From positions 72,031,253 to 72,095,252 of the forward strand of contig CM065297.1 in the NCBI GenBank assembly GCA_032871835.1: a stretch of DNA of 64,000 nucleotides, written 5' to 3'. Under the pieces are notes generated by a model. The model did not search any database, was not told where the DNA came from, and saw only the letters and a program-made list of their open reading frames with translations. A program made the position numbers and the translations under genes. This document shows positions 21,080 through 31,594 of this stretch, piece by piece (position 1 is the first letter of the stretch; each line of letters starts with the position of its first letter). This DNA is from Dipteronia dyeriana (taxonomy: Eukaryota > Streptophyta > Magnoliopsida > Sapindales > Sapindaceae).

Positions 21080-23200
21080 ATGAGTGGAAACGGTGGCAAT
21101 TAGGGAGCTTCCAGCACTAGACCTTCACTCCTCACCAGGTTAAATTATGCCTCTTGAAAAGGCAAGATGGAGTTGTACATATGCCAAATTCATGACAGGG
21201 CATGGATGGCAGTTGAAGATGGCTACACTCCACCCATGATGACTCCCGCAGATGGAGGAGATGATGTACTAAAACCAAAGGCTCAGTGGAATGCACAAGA
21301 GTTTGAGGCTTCAAAGTGGAATAGGAAGGCAATGCATGCCATCCTTTATGCAATGGATGATAACCAATACAAGTTGGTTCAAAACACTAGGATAGCTAAG
21401 GAAGCATGGGACATCCTAGAAGTTGCACATGAGGAAATCGACGTGGTTATGGAATCGAAGCTTCAAGTTCTCCAAACGCAATTCGAATTGCTCAAGATGG
21501 ATGAGAACGAGTGCTTCAATGATTTTGAAATAAGGTTGATGGACATTGTGAAACAAAGTCATCAACTTGGTGATCCTTATTCGGATAGAAAGATCAAACA
21601 GATGATTATGAGATCTCTACCTGATAGGTTTGAGTCTAAGGTGACGGCTTTGGAAGAAAATAGTGGTTACAAGGATATAAAGCCAAGTGAAGTGATTGGG
21701 AGGCTTCTAGCATATGAATCTTGGAAATGTCCTAACCCCACATCATCAAAGACGTAAAAAGATATTGCTTTGAAAGCCTCCAAAGTTGAGAAGGAGGAAG
21801 GTGATGACTCAGATGAAGAGATGGCCTTGCTAATGAGGAAGTTCAAGAAATTCTACAAGTCCGAGAAGAAAGGCTTTGGATCCAAGGGTCAAGACTTGAA
21901 GAAAAAGGCCCACCTCAAGAAGTTTGAGCCTAGGCAAGAGAAGACCGAGAAGAAAGGAGTCCAATGCTATGAATGTGGTGGAATAGGTCACTTTGCCCCG
22001 GAATGTGCAAATCACAAGAACAAGAAGAAGGGAAAAGTGATGGCTGCAACATGGAGTGAAAGTGATGACTCTAATGAAGGAGATGATTCTTCGGATGATG
22101 AAGAACTCATGGCTAACTTCATAGCATTTACATCCTCTCTTAGGAGCAAAGATGCTAGTGAAAAAGAGAATGATAGTCAAGAGGGAGACTACTCAAGTGA
22201 TGATGGATCTTTATCACAAACCGCAAATGGAAGTGTGGATAGGATGGATCTCAAGGACTACATGGCCAAGTTTGAGAGCTCAAGATTAAAGAACAAGAAT
22301 GAGATCAAGAGATTAAAAGAAGAAAATCTAGATCTCTCAACTCAAGTTGGCCAACTAAATGAAGAGTTGGAAAGATCTAAGAGGAGTGAAAAAGGGTTGA
22401 AGAAAGAGCTTAAAGATGCTAGAGAGTTGTTGCCCAAGATGAACTCTAGCACCAAGAAACTTGACCACATGCTAGATGTTGGAAAGAGGCCAAGTGACAA
22501 GAAGGAGCTTGGGTTTGAAGATGACAAGATGTCCTTCACTCAAAGCAATACCATTTTTGTAAGAAGCATGAACTTCAATGGGTCCTCTCCTCATCAAAAT
22601 CCTTAGAAGAAGCTTGATATAGGAGAGTGTTCAAAAAGTGCTCAAGTGAAGGTGGCACCAAGAAACCCACCTCAAGCTTATAATACAAGGGCTCCTCAAG
22701 TTAACCTCCCTCAACCAAAAGCTCATAAAGGGAAAGCACCTATCATGCAAGATCAACCAACGAAGCAATCAAGTCTTGCTCAACAACAAAGAAGGAAAGC
22801 TCTTCAACAACAAGCAAGACAACCACAAAGACATGGGAAGGCTCCAATGCATCCTCAAGGATATGGTATAATTCCTAACTTCTTACCTACATGTCATTTT
22901 TGTGGTATTGATGGTCACATTAGACCAAATTGCTTTAGATATATCAAATTGTGTAGGATTGAAAGCATGATAGAAAAGAAAAAGGCTAGAGCCATGAAGC
23001 ATGATCCTAGGACATCTAGAGCCAAGATGCATAATCCTAAGAAACCTAGAGCCATGATGCATGTCACTAGAAAGAGTGGAACACCTTTGCATAATCCTAG
23101 GACATTTAGAGCCCATGTACCATTTTCCACTAGGAAGAAAAATACTGCACCTAGGTGGATTAGAAAGGATGAACACATTTTCCATGTTGCACAAATTGCC
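21080..23200 (+). pseudogene. gag: Sirevirus-type gag and gag-protease linker
   Basis: One frame runs from the ATG at 21080 to about 23350. In-frame stops are at 21101-21103, about 21149, 21755-21757 and 22604-22606. The gag core (about 21167-21740) has KMELYICQIHDRAWMAVEDG, NQYKLVQNTRIAKEAWDIL and IKQMIMRSLPDRFESKV, as in the UBN2/DUF4219 gag of Copia. Zinc knuckle 1 is CYECGGIGHFAPEC (about 21964-22005). A coiled-coil-like acidic/Lys region follows (22240-22430). A Gln-rich stretch (22700-22840) precedes zinc knuckle 2, CHFCGIDGHIRPNC (22892-22933). A 10-residue repeat beginning RAMKHDPRTS then runs 22988-23108. Two knuckles and the long gag fit Sireviruses. Gag packages genomic RNA. Confidence 0.86.
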
Positions 23201-24560
23201 TTGAAAGCTCATTCATGTGATTTTTTGTATTTGGATAGTGGGTGCTCTAGGCACATGATTGGAAATAAGAGTTTCTTTGAGACTCCTGTGATGGAGGAGG
23301 AAGGAAATGTCACCTCTGGCGATGGATCCAAAAGAAGGTCAAAGGAAAGGGAACCATTTCCATTCCCGGATTACCTTTCTTGTCCAATGCTTTGTATGTT
23401 GATGGCCTAAAAGCCAATTTGATAAGCATTTCACATCTTAGTGATGATGGACTCTCCATCTTGTTTAGGAAAAATGATTGTTCTATCATATTGCCTAATG
23501 GACAAACCTTGTTAAAATGTATGAGGTCTAGTGATAATTGCTATTATCTTGAGGCTAGAAGTGTGTCTTGTAATGTGTCCAAGAATGAACAAATAGAGTT
23601 GTGGCATGAAAGACTTTATCACATAAACATTAGGGATTTAAGAATCTTAGATGAGTTCAATGTTGTGCGAGGCCTTCCCAATCTTGGGAAAAAGGTTAAT
23701 GGTGTTTATGGACCTTGCCAACAAGGGAAGCAAACCAAAAGTATGCACAAAAAGGGCAAGTATATAACCACCAAAGAACCTCTAGTGCTTCTCCACGTGG
23801 ATCTTATGGGTCCTATACAAACCAAGAGTTTAGGTGGAAAGAGATACATTTTTATGTGTGTAGATGACTTCACTAGGTACACATGGACCTATTTGCTTAG
23901 AGAAAAATCTGAAACTTTTGACAAGTTTTAAATGCTTTGCACTAAAATTCAAAATGAAATGAACTCCAAGATTAAATGCATTAAAAGAATTAGGAGTGAC
24001 CATGGGAAGGAATTTGAGAATGCCCACTTTGAAAACTTTTGCAATAGTCTAGGCATTTCTCATGAGTTTTCGGCTCCTAGGACACCTCAACAAAATGGAG
24101 TTGTTGAGAGGAAAAATAGGGTTTTTCAAGAAATGGCCCGTGTGATGTTGCTTAGCAATAATGACCCTAGGAATCTTTGGGCCGAGGCCATCAATACGGC
24201 TTGCTACATAGGAAATAGAGTCTTCCTTAGGCCACACACTAGGCAAACCTCCTATGAGTTATGGAAAGGTAGGAAGCCAAATGTTAGCTATTTCAACACT
24301 TTTGGACGCAAATGCTACATTTTGAATGACCTTGATCAACTTGGCAAATTTGATGCTAAGAGTGATGAGGGTATCTTCATTGGCTATGCCTTGAATAGTA
24401 GAGCCTATAGAGTTTTTAATCTAAGAACTAGGACCTTAATGGAATCATCTAATTTTGTCATTGATGATACTAGGCTCAAAACTAATGACCATGAGGAGGA
24501 GGTAGATTTAGTTGATGACTCCCCTTTGGAGAAAGTAGTTGATAGCTCTAATGTTGAAAA
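23201..24560 (+). pseudogene. pol: Sirevirus-type protease and integrase
   Basis: Protease active site YLDSGCSRHMIGNKSFF at about 23227-23280. The frame shifts by one near 23350-23390 and resumes as ALYVDGLKANLISISHL. The integrase N-domain has LWHERLYHINIRDLRIL (about 23599-23650; the usual G of L-G-H is Y) and CQQGKQTKS. The core has VDLMGPIQTKSLGGKRYIF (first Asp), MCVDDFTRYTWTYL (second Asp, about 23855), RSDHGKEFEN and SAPRTPQQNGVVERKNRVFQ (catalytic Glu, about 24103). A stop at 23929-23931 splits the core. From 23932 to 24888 it is open for 318 codons, covering the C-terminal domain (SDEGIFIGYALNSRAYRVFN). Confidence 0.87.
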
Positions 24561-26146
24561 GGCTAATCTTGATATTGACATAGTACAACTTAGTGATAGG
24601 ATTCCTCACTTTAACTTGAAAGAACCTGCTCCATGGGTTAGGAAACTTCATGACAAAGATGACATTATTGGTGAAGTTAGTGAGGGTGTTAGGAGTAGGC
24701 GTCAAATGGCTAATCTTATTAGCTACACTTGCTACACCTCTCAAATAGAACCCAAGAAAATTGATGAAGCTCTAAAAGATGAATTTTGGATGCTTGCTAT
24801 GCATGAAGAGCTTAACCAATTTGAAAGGAATGAGGTTTGGACTCTAGTTCCTAGGCCTAAGAACACCAATATGATAGGCACCAAGTAGGTAAATAGGAAC
24901 AAATCCGATAAGGATGGCAACATTGTGAGAAACAAGGCTATGCTTGTAGCATAAGGATACTCTCAAATTGAGGGTATTCACTTTGAGGAGACATTTGCTC
25001 CCGTTGCTAGGATTGAGTCCATTAGGCTTCTTTTATGTATTTCTTGTTTGCACAAGTGAAAGTTATATCAAATGGATGTTAAGAGTGCCTTCCTCAATGG
25101 CTTCTTACAAGAGGAAGTGTTTGTTGAGCAACCCAAAGGGATAGATCCTTACCACCCTAATCATGTCTATCATCTCAAGAATGCTTTACATGGGTTGAAA
25201 CAAGCACCAAAGGCTTGGTATGAGCGTCTCACCCAATATCTCTTAGACAATGGTTACACTAGGGGTAGTGTTGACAAGACTCTATTCATCAAGAAAAACA
25301 AAGATGAGCTTTTTATAGCTCAAATCTATGTTGATGATATAGTCTTTGGCTCCACCAATGACACCAAAGTTCAACAATTTGTTGATGTCATGTCTCATGA
25401 ATTTGAGATGAGTCTTGCTGATGAGTTGAGTTACTTTCTAGGCTTACAAATTAAGCAAATGGATAATGGGATTTTTATATCTCAAGCTAAGTATGCCAAA
25501 AACCTAGTAAAGAAATCTGGCCTTGAAATGGCCAAACATTGTGATACACGCATGAGTACCACTTTGAAGCTAAGCAAGGATGCTAGTAGTAAAAGTGTGG
25601 ACCAAACTTTATATTGAGGCATGGATATCTTCTTTAGTGTGGGTGTGTGTGCTAGGTACCAAGCGAATCCTAAGGAGTCCCATCTCTCTTCTGTTAAGAG
25701 AATCATTCGATATGTGAATGGGACATCCAACTATGGGATTAGGTACTCTTTTGACACTAATGCTAGTCTTGTAGGCTTTAGTGATGCAGATTGGGCAGGA
25801 AATTGTGATGATAGGAAAAGTACATCGGGCGGTTGCTTTTTCCTTGGGAACAACCTTGTCTCTTGGTTTTGCAAGAAGCAAATTCGATTTCCTTGTCCAC
25901 GGCTGAGGCTGAATATATTGTGATAACATGAGTGCAATTAATATTTCAAAGAATCTGGTTCAACATTCTAGGACTAAGCACATTGACATCTGTCATCATT
26001 TCATTAAAGAACTAGTTGAGAGCAAATATATTGTACTTGAGCATGTAGGTACAAATGATCAACTAGCGGATCTATTTACTAAGCCCTTAGATACTACTAG
26101 ATTCAAGACTCTTAGTAGATCTATTGGGATTTGTTTAATGGAGTGA
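24561..26146 (+). pseudogene. pol: Sirevirus-type reverse transcriptase and RNase H
   Basis: RT begins with FWMLAMHEELNQFERNEVWTL. Stops at 24886-24888, 24952-24954 and 25057-25059 lie in the fingers. From 25072 the frame is open: [34 protein letters not shown], and the catalytic box [12 protein letters not shown] (about 25327). At 25615-25617 a TGA is followed by a short in-frame gap: about 12 residues expected between G-M and D-I (the conserved G-S-L-L-Y block) are missing. RNase H has GFSDADWAGNCDDRKSTSGGCFF (25774 onwards), a frameshift near 25880, and a deletion of the middle (after A-E-A-E-Y) that joins at 25914-25930 to N-M-S-A-I-N-I. The tail ends at the natural stop 26144-26146. Confidence 0.87.
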
Positions 26147-27375
26147 TGTATCGTGGTTTTTGACCGCATATGGGGAACTCAAGCAAAGAGAGCTATTGTA
26201 TACGTATTGCATGCAATATTTCTTAATTATGTTTATGCCTCTTTATTGATTGCTTGAGTAGCTTGGTTGCACTTATAGTATATTGTATTTTCTTAAATAA
26301 GTGTGAACTTTGCTATGATTACAATCCATGTCATATTTATGTTCAAACATGCATTTTTGGACTAGGAGATATACATTTGAAGTTCATGTTAAATGACCTA
26401 TAATTATCTCCATGACATGATGATTCTGAAATGACATGCTAATGGAAAATGATAAAGCATGATTTGATGATTGCAATTGTTAAATGCAACATATTGTGTG
26501 AAACATACCAGTGAGACTAAAATGTTTAATAAATGTCTCTCTGTCTTTATTAATTGAACATGGCTATTATCATATGGGTATCCTCCCGGAAAAATCAAAT
26601 AGGGTGCAAAGTTGCTCATGCCATGTTTAGTTTATAAAGTTGGATATAGTGCCTTTAAAACTTGATATTTATAAGAACTCTATATTCTTGCTTCTCTCAT
26701 GACAAATGGTGAAATTGGTTTGAATTTTATTGGAAACCTTTGTCATTTGCTCTGCCAAATACCATTGATTTTGGACTTGAATGCAATATGTCTTGTATGC
26801 AAAGCATTTTTGATTCACACATTTTCTTCAAAATAAATCTCCTTATTTGTCTCATATTAATAGAGTTGCATAAATGTGGCTTATATAATTATGCAATAAT
26901 CTTGTATGCTCTTTTCATTCTTTGCCTTGACTGACCCGATTGGGGACTTCTCCTTTGCCTATATCATGACAAAAAGGAGGAGTAGCATTGACCTAGAATT
27001 GTGTTGTTAGGGGAGTAGCATGGCATGTTGTAGCATGTGTTGGCATTAAGGGGAGTACTTGTTTTAGGGGGAGATTACATTTAGGGGGAGTAACCCTTTG
27101 AGGGGTAGCATTGCATGATGTGGTACACTACTCATATTCTTTTATGCAAATGTTTTTGTTTAATGTTCACTTGATCATCTCACATGCACTTGGTTTGGAA
27201 AGTGTATTTGTGCTTGCTTTGTGTGTAGGGTTGATAGTTCTACAAGAGATTGAAGATTTGAAGTATTTTTTATGTTTATCTCTTTGTAATGTAGAATATC
27301 TTCCCGTGTTTTATTTTGTCTTTTAAGGATCAATGTGAGTGGTGGTTTTGTCATAAAATAGCCAAAGGGGTAGAT
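26147..27375 (+). other. Sirevirus-type 3' tail with multiple polypurine tracts
   Basis: No gene supported; the envelope-like frame known from some Sireviruses is not visible. The last 450 bases hold several purine blocks: AAAAAGGAGGAG near 26970, AAGGGGAG near 27050, TTAGGGGGAG twice near 27065 and 27082, TTGAGGGG near 27100, and AAAGGGGTAGAT touching the LTR at 27364-27375. Repeated polypurine tracts are a described Sirevirus feature. Confidence 0.7.
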
Positions 27376-28827
27376 TGAAAAGTCATCATTTGTTGATTGG
27401 CTTATTTCGTGAGCAACCATATTGTTGGGGTTCATGTAAGGGTAGCTTAGGCTCTCAAGACCTCAAGAGGAGAAGCACCAAAGGTAAAATTCTTGTGCTT
27501 ACTTACTATGAAGAGATAGTTGCACATACTCACATATTCATGCATAACTCTTGATCTTATATGTTGAGTTTTTTCTTGTGTGCATTTTAGTTTAAATGAC
27601 TCTTTTTGACTTATTTGCATCTTGCTTTGAAAGTTGTATGCCATGCTAGGCATTAAAATAGGATGCAATTTCATCACTCTTGAACTCATTGTTTTTGTGC
27701 ATTTGAGTTTTGAAGAATAGGCCTTGCGCTGGTGGTGCGCTACTCGACCAGCGTACCTCACCAGCGCAACATTCACAGTGGACCGCCGCTAGTCTTGCGC
27801 CACTAAGCTGCGCTGCTGCACCTGCGCATTGTTGAAAAATAGGGCGTGCACGCTACTCGTCTAGCGCAGCATCACCAGCGCAAACTTCCCAGAGAATCTG
27901 TGCTCGTGTTGCGCTACTGGGATACGCCACTCGTCCAACGCCTGTTTTAAAAATAGGCCTTGCGCTGGTGGTGCGCTACTCGACCAGTGCACATCACCAG
28001 CGCACACAGAGGAAGCTGGAACATTTTTTCCAAAACGACCTCACTTTGTTTGGATCTTATATATATATAACTCAATGCCTTAAGGTCGTGCATGAGTTCA
28101 GAATATCACATTTCTTCCTTAGAACACATTTCAAAGGAAAAACACTTCCATGAACTCATTTTTAATCACTCAAAGCATTGCCATAAGCATTAAATCTTCA
28201 TCTTGCATAATCTAAGTTCATATAGAGTGCATCTATGGATAGCGTTGCTTCATCACATCTTGTTTGGTAAGTTCTTCACTATCTTCTTACAAGTTAAGTG
28301 TCTTGCTTACTAAACCATCTCTTTAATTAATTGTATTCTCTTAGAATATTTTTAGATACAAATTAGAGATTGTTGTGATGACATGATTGAGTGTTGTATT
28401 GTGATAGCTTCATAGGATTGATTGATCTATGTTTAGCTAAGATATTTGAACATGTCATTTAGCACTTTATATCTAGGATTGCATTAATTGTTATCTCATT
28501 ATCCTAGATAAGCATATAGGGTTTCCTAGCCTTGTTTGTTCATTGAATATCATCATATATTCACTTAGGACACTTTATCTCTTCATTGAGAAGTAAGACT
28601 TGTGTTGCTTCCGGGAGTAGGTGGCTTAAAGCACAAGCATGATGAACTAGGTTCACTTATATCTCAAGTGTTTTCACTATTTCCGCATTTATTACACTTG
28701 TGGTATTTTTGTAACTAGATAGGGGTATTTTCGACAACTTGACTATTAACGAAAATTGGGTAAAAGTTAATTAAAATCTATTCACCCCTCCTCTAGATTA
28801 ATATTACACACCATAATATTTTTTTCA
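27376..28827 (+). repeat. 3' LTR of Sirevirus-type element (1452 bp)
   Basis: Begins TGAAAAGTC like 19324. It differs from the 5' LTR mainly by a deletion of about 130 bp at about 28653 (5' LTR counterpart about 20653-20790, junction in TATA shared by both sides) and by having one 13 bp unit instead of four (about 27995). Many scattered transitions show that the insertion is not recent. Confidence 0.9.
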
Positions 28828-29288
28828 GATACAGTAAGAGACGTGCAATCTAAAGAGATCATAGATAGCTAATAAAGCTGGATACTTTAATTATGGTTAA
28901 TCTATAGTTGCGGTCCATTCCGTAATGTATAGTGATTCTAACCTGAATCATTCATATGAGATATGGGAATGAAGGCACCTTGAATGATGTGATCATATAG
29001 GACTGGGCCATGATCTATATGAATCTCACATCAAAATCCGTTTACTGCTGAGATTAATATATATCAACTAATTATGGCTATATGTGGGTGATCTTAATCC
29101 TAAGTGTCTTATCGACTCCTTTAGGTTAGATTGTTGTCTTTGATATACCATGGGTGAGGTCAGATGCATTTCCTGATCAATATACTCCGTATGTTGGGAT
29201 TACGAATTGGCTTGTGGGTATGACCCAGCTCTAATTATGAATTACTGTGGAGGATCACACCATATGTAATAGCTATATCGATGGACAC
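28828..29288 (+). repeat. 3' LTR of Copia 1, continued and truncated
   Basis: Resumes with the duplicated gatac and follows the 5' LTR from about 9170 to 9809. About 190 bases are missing (5' LTR about 9557-9750; junction at 29218). The match ends abruptly at GATGGACACC (29279-29288), where Tat LTR sequence begins, so over 1.3 kb of LTR is gone. Confidence 0.85.
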
Positions 29289-29691
29289 CTGCTTTTCACC
29301 AAATGTAATGATTCGACCGCATATAAATATAAAAAAACTTTTCTATAGGAAGAGGACAAAATAAGGATAGACAACAGAGAAAAAGAGAGAGAGAGAAGTA
29401 CGTCGGACCTAAATTCTGTGATCAGAACACGACCGTGGTGACATCCACTACTCGACAAGTACGAAGTTGCCACCTTCCTACGTTCTAGAAAGATAATGAG
29501 CGTATGAGAGAGAACCTTGTATTCCATGAGTAATCAATACTAGAATCTCCACTTATTATTGTTATACAATCACTCGTGTGTATCTAAGCAGGTTAGGTAT
29601 CACAAGTACCAACCCCGGTCATCACCTTTGTGGTAGTGGTCTCGAGGGCGTTAGCTGTAATTCATCACCCTGAGCGAATTTTCGGTTAACA
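29289..29691 (+). repeat. Tat LTR fragment 1 (3' part)
   Basis: Closely matches 8270-8667 of the Tat A LTR, including the TATA region, the GAGAGAGAAGTACG block and the end CGGTTAACA. Confidence 0.8.
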
Positions 29692-30068
29692 AAAAGAGAG
29701 AGAGTTGATAATTGAGAAGAGACATATCGATGGTAAAAAGCCATATAGAGAGAGCAGGAATTGAGAGAATGAAACCGAGCCTTAATTCTGTTATTAGAAC
29801 ACGACCGCTATTGTATCTACTATTCGACAGGCACGAGGTTGCCACTCTCCTATGCCCAGAGAGATTCTAAGCATATTTGAGAGATTTCTATATACCGTAA
29901 GTGATCATGAATAAAAATTCTTATTTACCATCCTAGTAGCATTCGAATATACATTACTATCCTAACAAGTCAGGTATCTAAGGTACTGACCCCGGCCACC
30001 ATCTCCGTGGTAGTGGTCTCGAGGGTGTTAGTTAGAATTTCTCATCTTGTGCAAGTTTCCCGTTAACA
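29692..30068 (+). repeat. Tat LTR fragment 2 (3' part), Tat B
   Basis: A second, more diverged 3' LTR end in the same orientation. It starts inside the GAGAGAGAG block and ends CCCGTTAACA. Instead of a primer site it is followed at once by integrase sequence, so everything between LTR and integrase is missing. Confidence 0.75.
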
Positions 30069-30487
30069 CACCCTACTCTCTGGCCTTCAGGGTCGAAGCA
30101 GTCCTTCACATCGAGCATAAACTAACCTCGTTCAGAATACAACACTTTGAGCCAGAGAGCAACAAGGTTTAGCTCCAAGACAGCTTAGACCACCTGGAAG
30201 AGAAACAAGATCGGGCAACTGAGAAAAGTGGCAGTTTACCAAAGAAAGATCGCTAGGTGTTTCAACTGAAAGGTAAAAGCCAAGAAATTTAATGAAGGGG
30301 ACTTGGTTCTCGAGAAAGTGACCTAGAATACCCGAATAAGATCGGATGGGGTCCTAGGACCCAATTGGGAGGGGCCATACTTACTGAAAGTAGTAATCCG
30401 CAATGAAGCATACATACTTGAAGACATGGATGGTTGACCTATCGTCACACCTGAAACGCTGATCACTTGAGGAAGTTCTATCCCTAG
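30069..30487 (+). pseudogene. pol: Tat B integrase C-terminal part
   Basis: Starts mid-core at PYSLAFRVEAVLHIE (compare TPYSLTFGVEAVLPIE in element C, about 61089). The HFEPES motif and the DHLEEKQDRA region follow, and it ends FYP-stop at 30485-30487, as in Tat A. Frameshifts near 30225 and several stops break it. All upstream pol domains are absent. Confidence 0.78.
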
Positions 30488-30659
30488 GTAGGGGACTCCT
30501 TAGCAGACTACCTCTATTAAGGTATTAATAAGTTTTTAAACAGTAATGTACTCTATATTGATCATCAAAAAAGTCTATTATTACTTTCTCCACGTCCAAT
30601 TGTGTTCTCTATCTCCAACTGTATTATCCACAAATAAATCCGCCATGAACCAAGGAAAG

Positions 30660-31020
30660 CTAGGTAGCTTCCTTGATGCGTCAACCGGACACCACTCCCC
30701 GCCATGAAGGGTCTAAGTGTAAGAGCATAATTGTCATCCAGATCTCGAGACCAAGACAGCTAGATAGCCTTTCTGATGCCTTGGTCAGGCTACCACCCAA
30801 AGAAGGGTCTGAGTATAAAAGTATAGTTGTCATCAAGATCTCGAGACCAAGATAGCTAGCTAGCATTTCTGATGCCTTTGTTAGGCTACCACCCCCAAGA
30901 AGGGTCTGAGTTTAAGGGCATAGCCGCCATCCAGATTTCAAGACTAGGATAGCTAAATAAGCATTCCTGATGCCTCGATCAGGCTACCACCCCGGGAAGG
31001 ATCCAAACATAAATACAGGT
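30660..31020. repeat. Tandem array of Tat B, about 4 units of 97 bp
   Basis: Units at about 30703, 30799, 30897 and 30992 share GAAGGGTCTGAGTGTAAGAG, GATCTCGAGAC and CTGATGCCTTGGTCAGGCTA with the Tat A array and lie at the same place in the element. Confidence 0.83.
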
Positions 31021-31594
31021 TTGCCCATTAGATTGAGGTCGCTAAAATAAGATACCTCCCCGAACATCGGGAGAAGGGGTATCTAGGTTGTTCCAACACA
31101 ATTTTCTCCTGAGTGTCAAACAGTTCAGAAAGAAATACCCTTCTAGGGTCCAACATATACCACAATGGAATACTGTTAATCTACTTATTCTCCATTTTTT
31201 TTTTCAACATTGTAGAGACACGGTTACAGTAGCCCCCTGTCAAAGTTTGGTCAAAACAAATCTAGTTTAAGGGGTGAACAAGGTCAACAATAGTTAACTT
31301 AGACTCAACAAATTAAAGGTTGTTAATTGCCTGGATTAATTAAGTCAAGATTATGTTGAGGGCTGCATTTCAAATCAAGGTCAAAAGTAAAGCGAGGAGA
31401 ACCCAACATTGGTATAAATTTATCAATGCAAAGAAAAAAAAAAGCCAGTTCACATAGATGATGAGGGAGCTAATCTCCTTAGTGGGCTACAATAGACAGC
31501 TGAGGGAGCCTTTATAAGGCTTACATCTAGTAGGGTGCCCATACGGGCAATGTCTAAAAAAAAAAATAATGACAAAGAATATTAATGAAACTAG
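31021..31594. other. Non-coding stretch of Tat B
   Basis: No gene supported. Equivalent in place to 4151-4577 of Tat A. It holds A- and T-runs (about 31197, 31430, 31556) and nothing I recognise. Confidence 0.5.

Larger units (their letters stand above)
19324..28827 (+). mobile_element. Sirevirus-type Copia element, complete, TSD gatac
   Basis: A full-length but decayed element of 9504 bp. It starts TGAAAAGTC and ends TTTTTTTCA, flanked by gatac at 19319-19323 and 28828-28832. It has LTRs of 1630 and 1452 bp, primer site TGGTATCAGAGC, one long gag-pol frame, a 1.2 kb tail with repeated polypurine tracts, and a second zinc knuckle between gag and protease. The protease context YLDSGCSRHMIG, the multiple polypurine tracts and the LTR size fit Sireviruses (SIRE/Maximus lineage). 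I saw no envelope-like gene in the tail. It inserted into the 3' LTR of Copia 1. Confidence 0.92.
8995..29288 (+). mobile_element. Copia element 1 (LTRs over 2 kb), nested host
   Basis: Ty1/Copia element with the order gag, protease, integrase, RT, RNase H. The LTR begins TGTTGGGG and ends CCAACA. It is split twice: by a solo LTR (14745-17215) in the integrase and by a Sirevirus-type element (19324-28827) in the 3' LTR. Without these its own sequence is about 8.3 kb. The 3' LTR is cut short at 29288, where Tat LTR sequence follows, so no target duplication can be checked (left flank agttc). Protease motif DSGATNHVCSSLQ and long LTRs suggest the Bianca lineage; that lineage call is a guess from memory. 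Confidence 0.82.

Noticed and set aside
22646..23212. Minus-strand frames opposite the Sirevirus-type gag-protease linker
   Set aside because: Shadows of the sense coding region; the sense frame has clear zinc knuckle and protease motifs.
26147..27360. Envelope-like gene in the Sirevirus-type tail
   Set aside because: Only frames under 75 codons, no signal peptide or membrane pattern that stands out from AT-rich noise.
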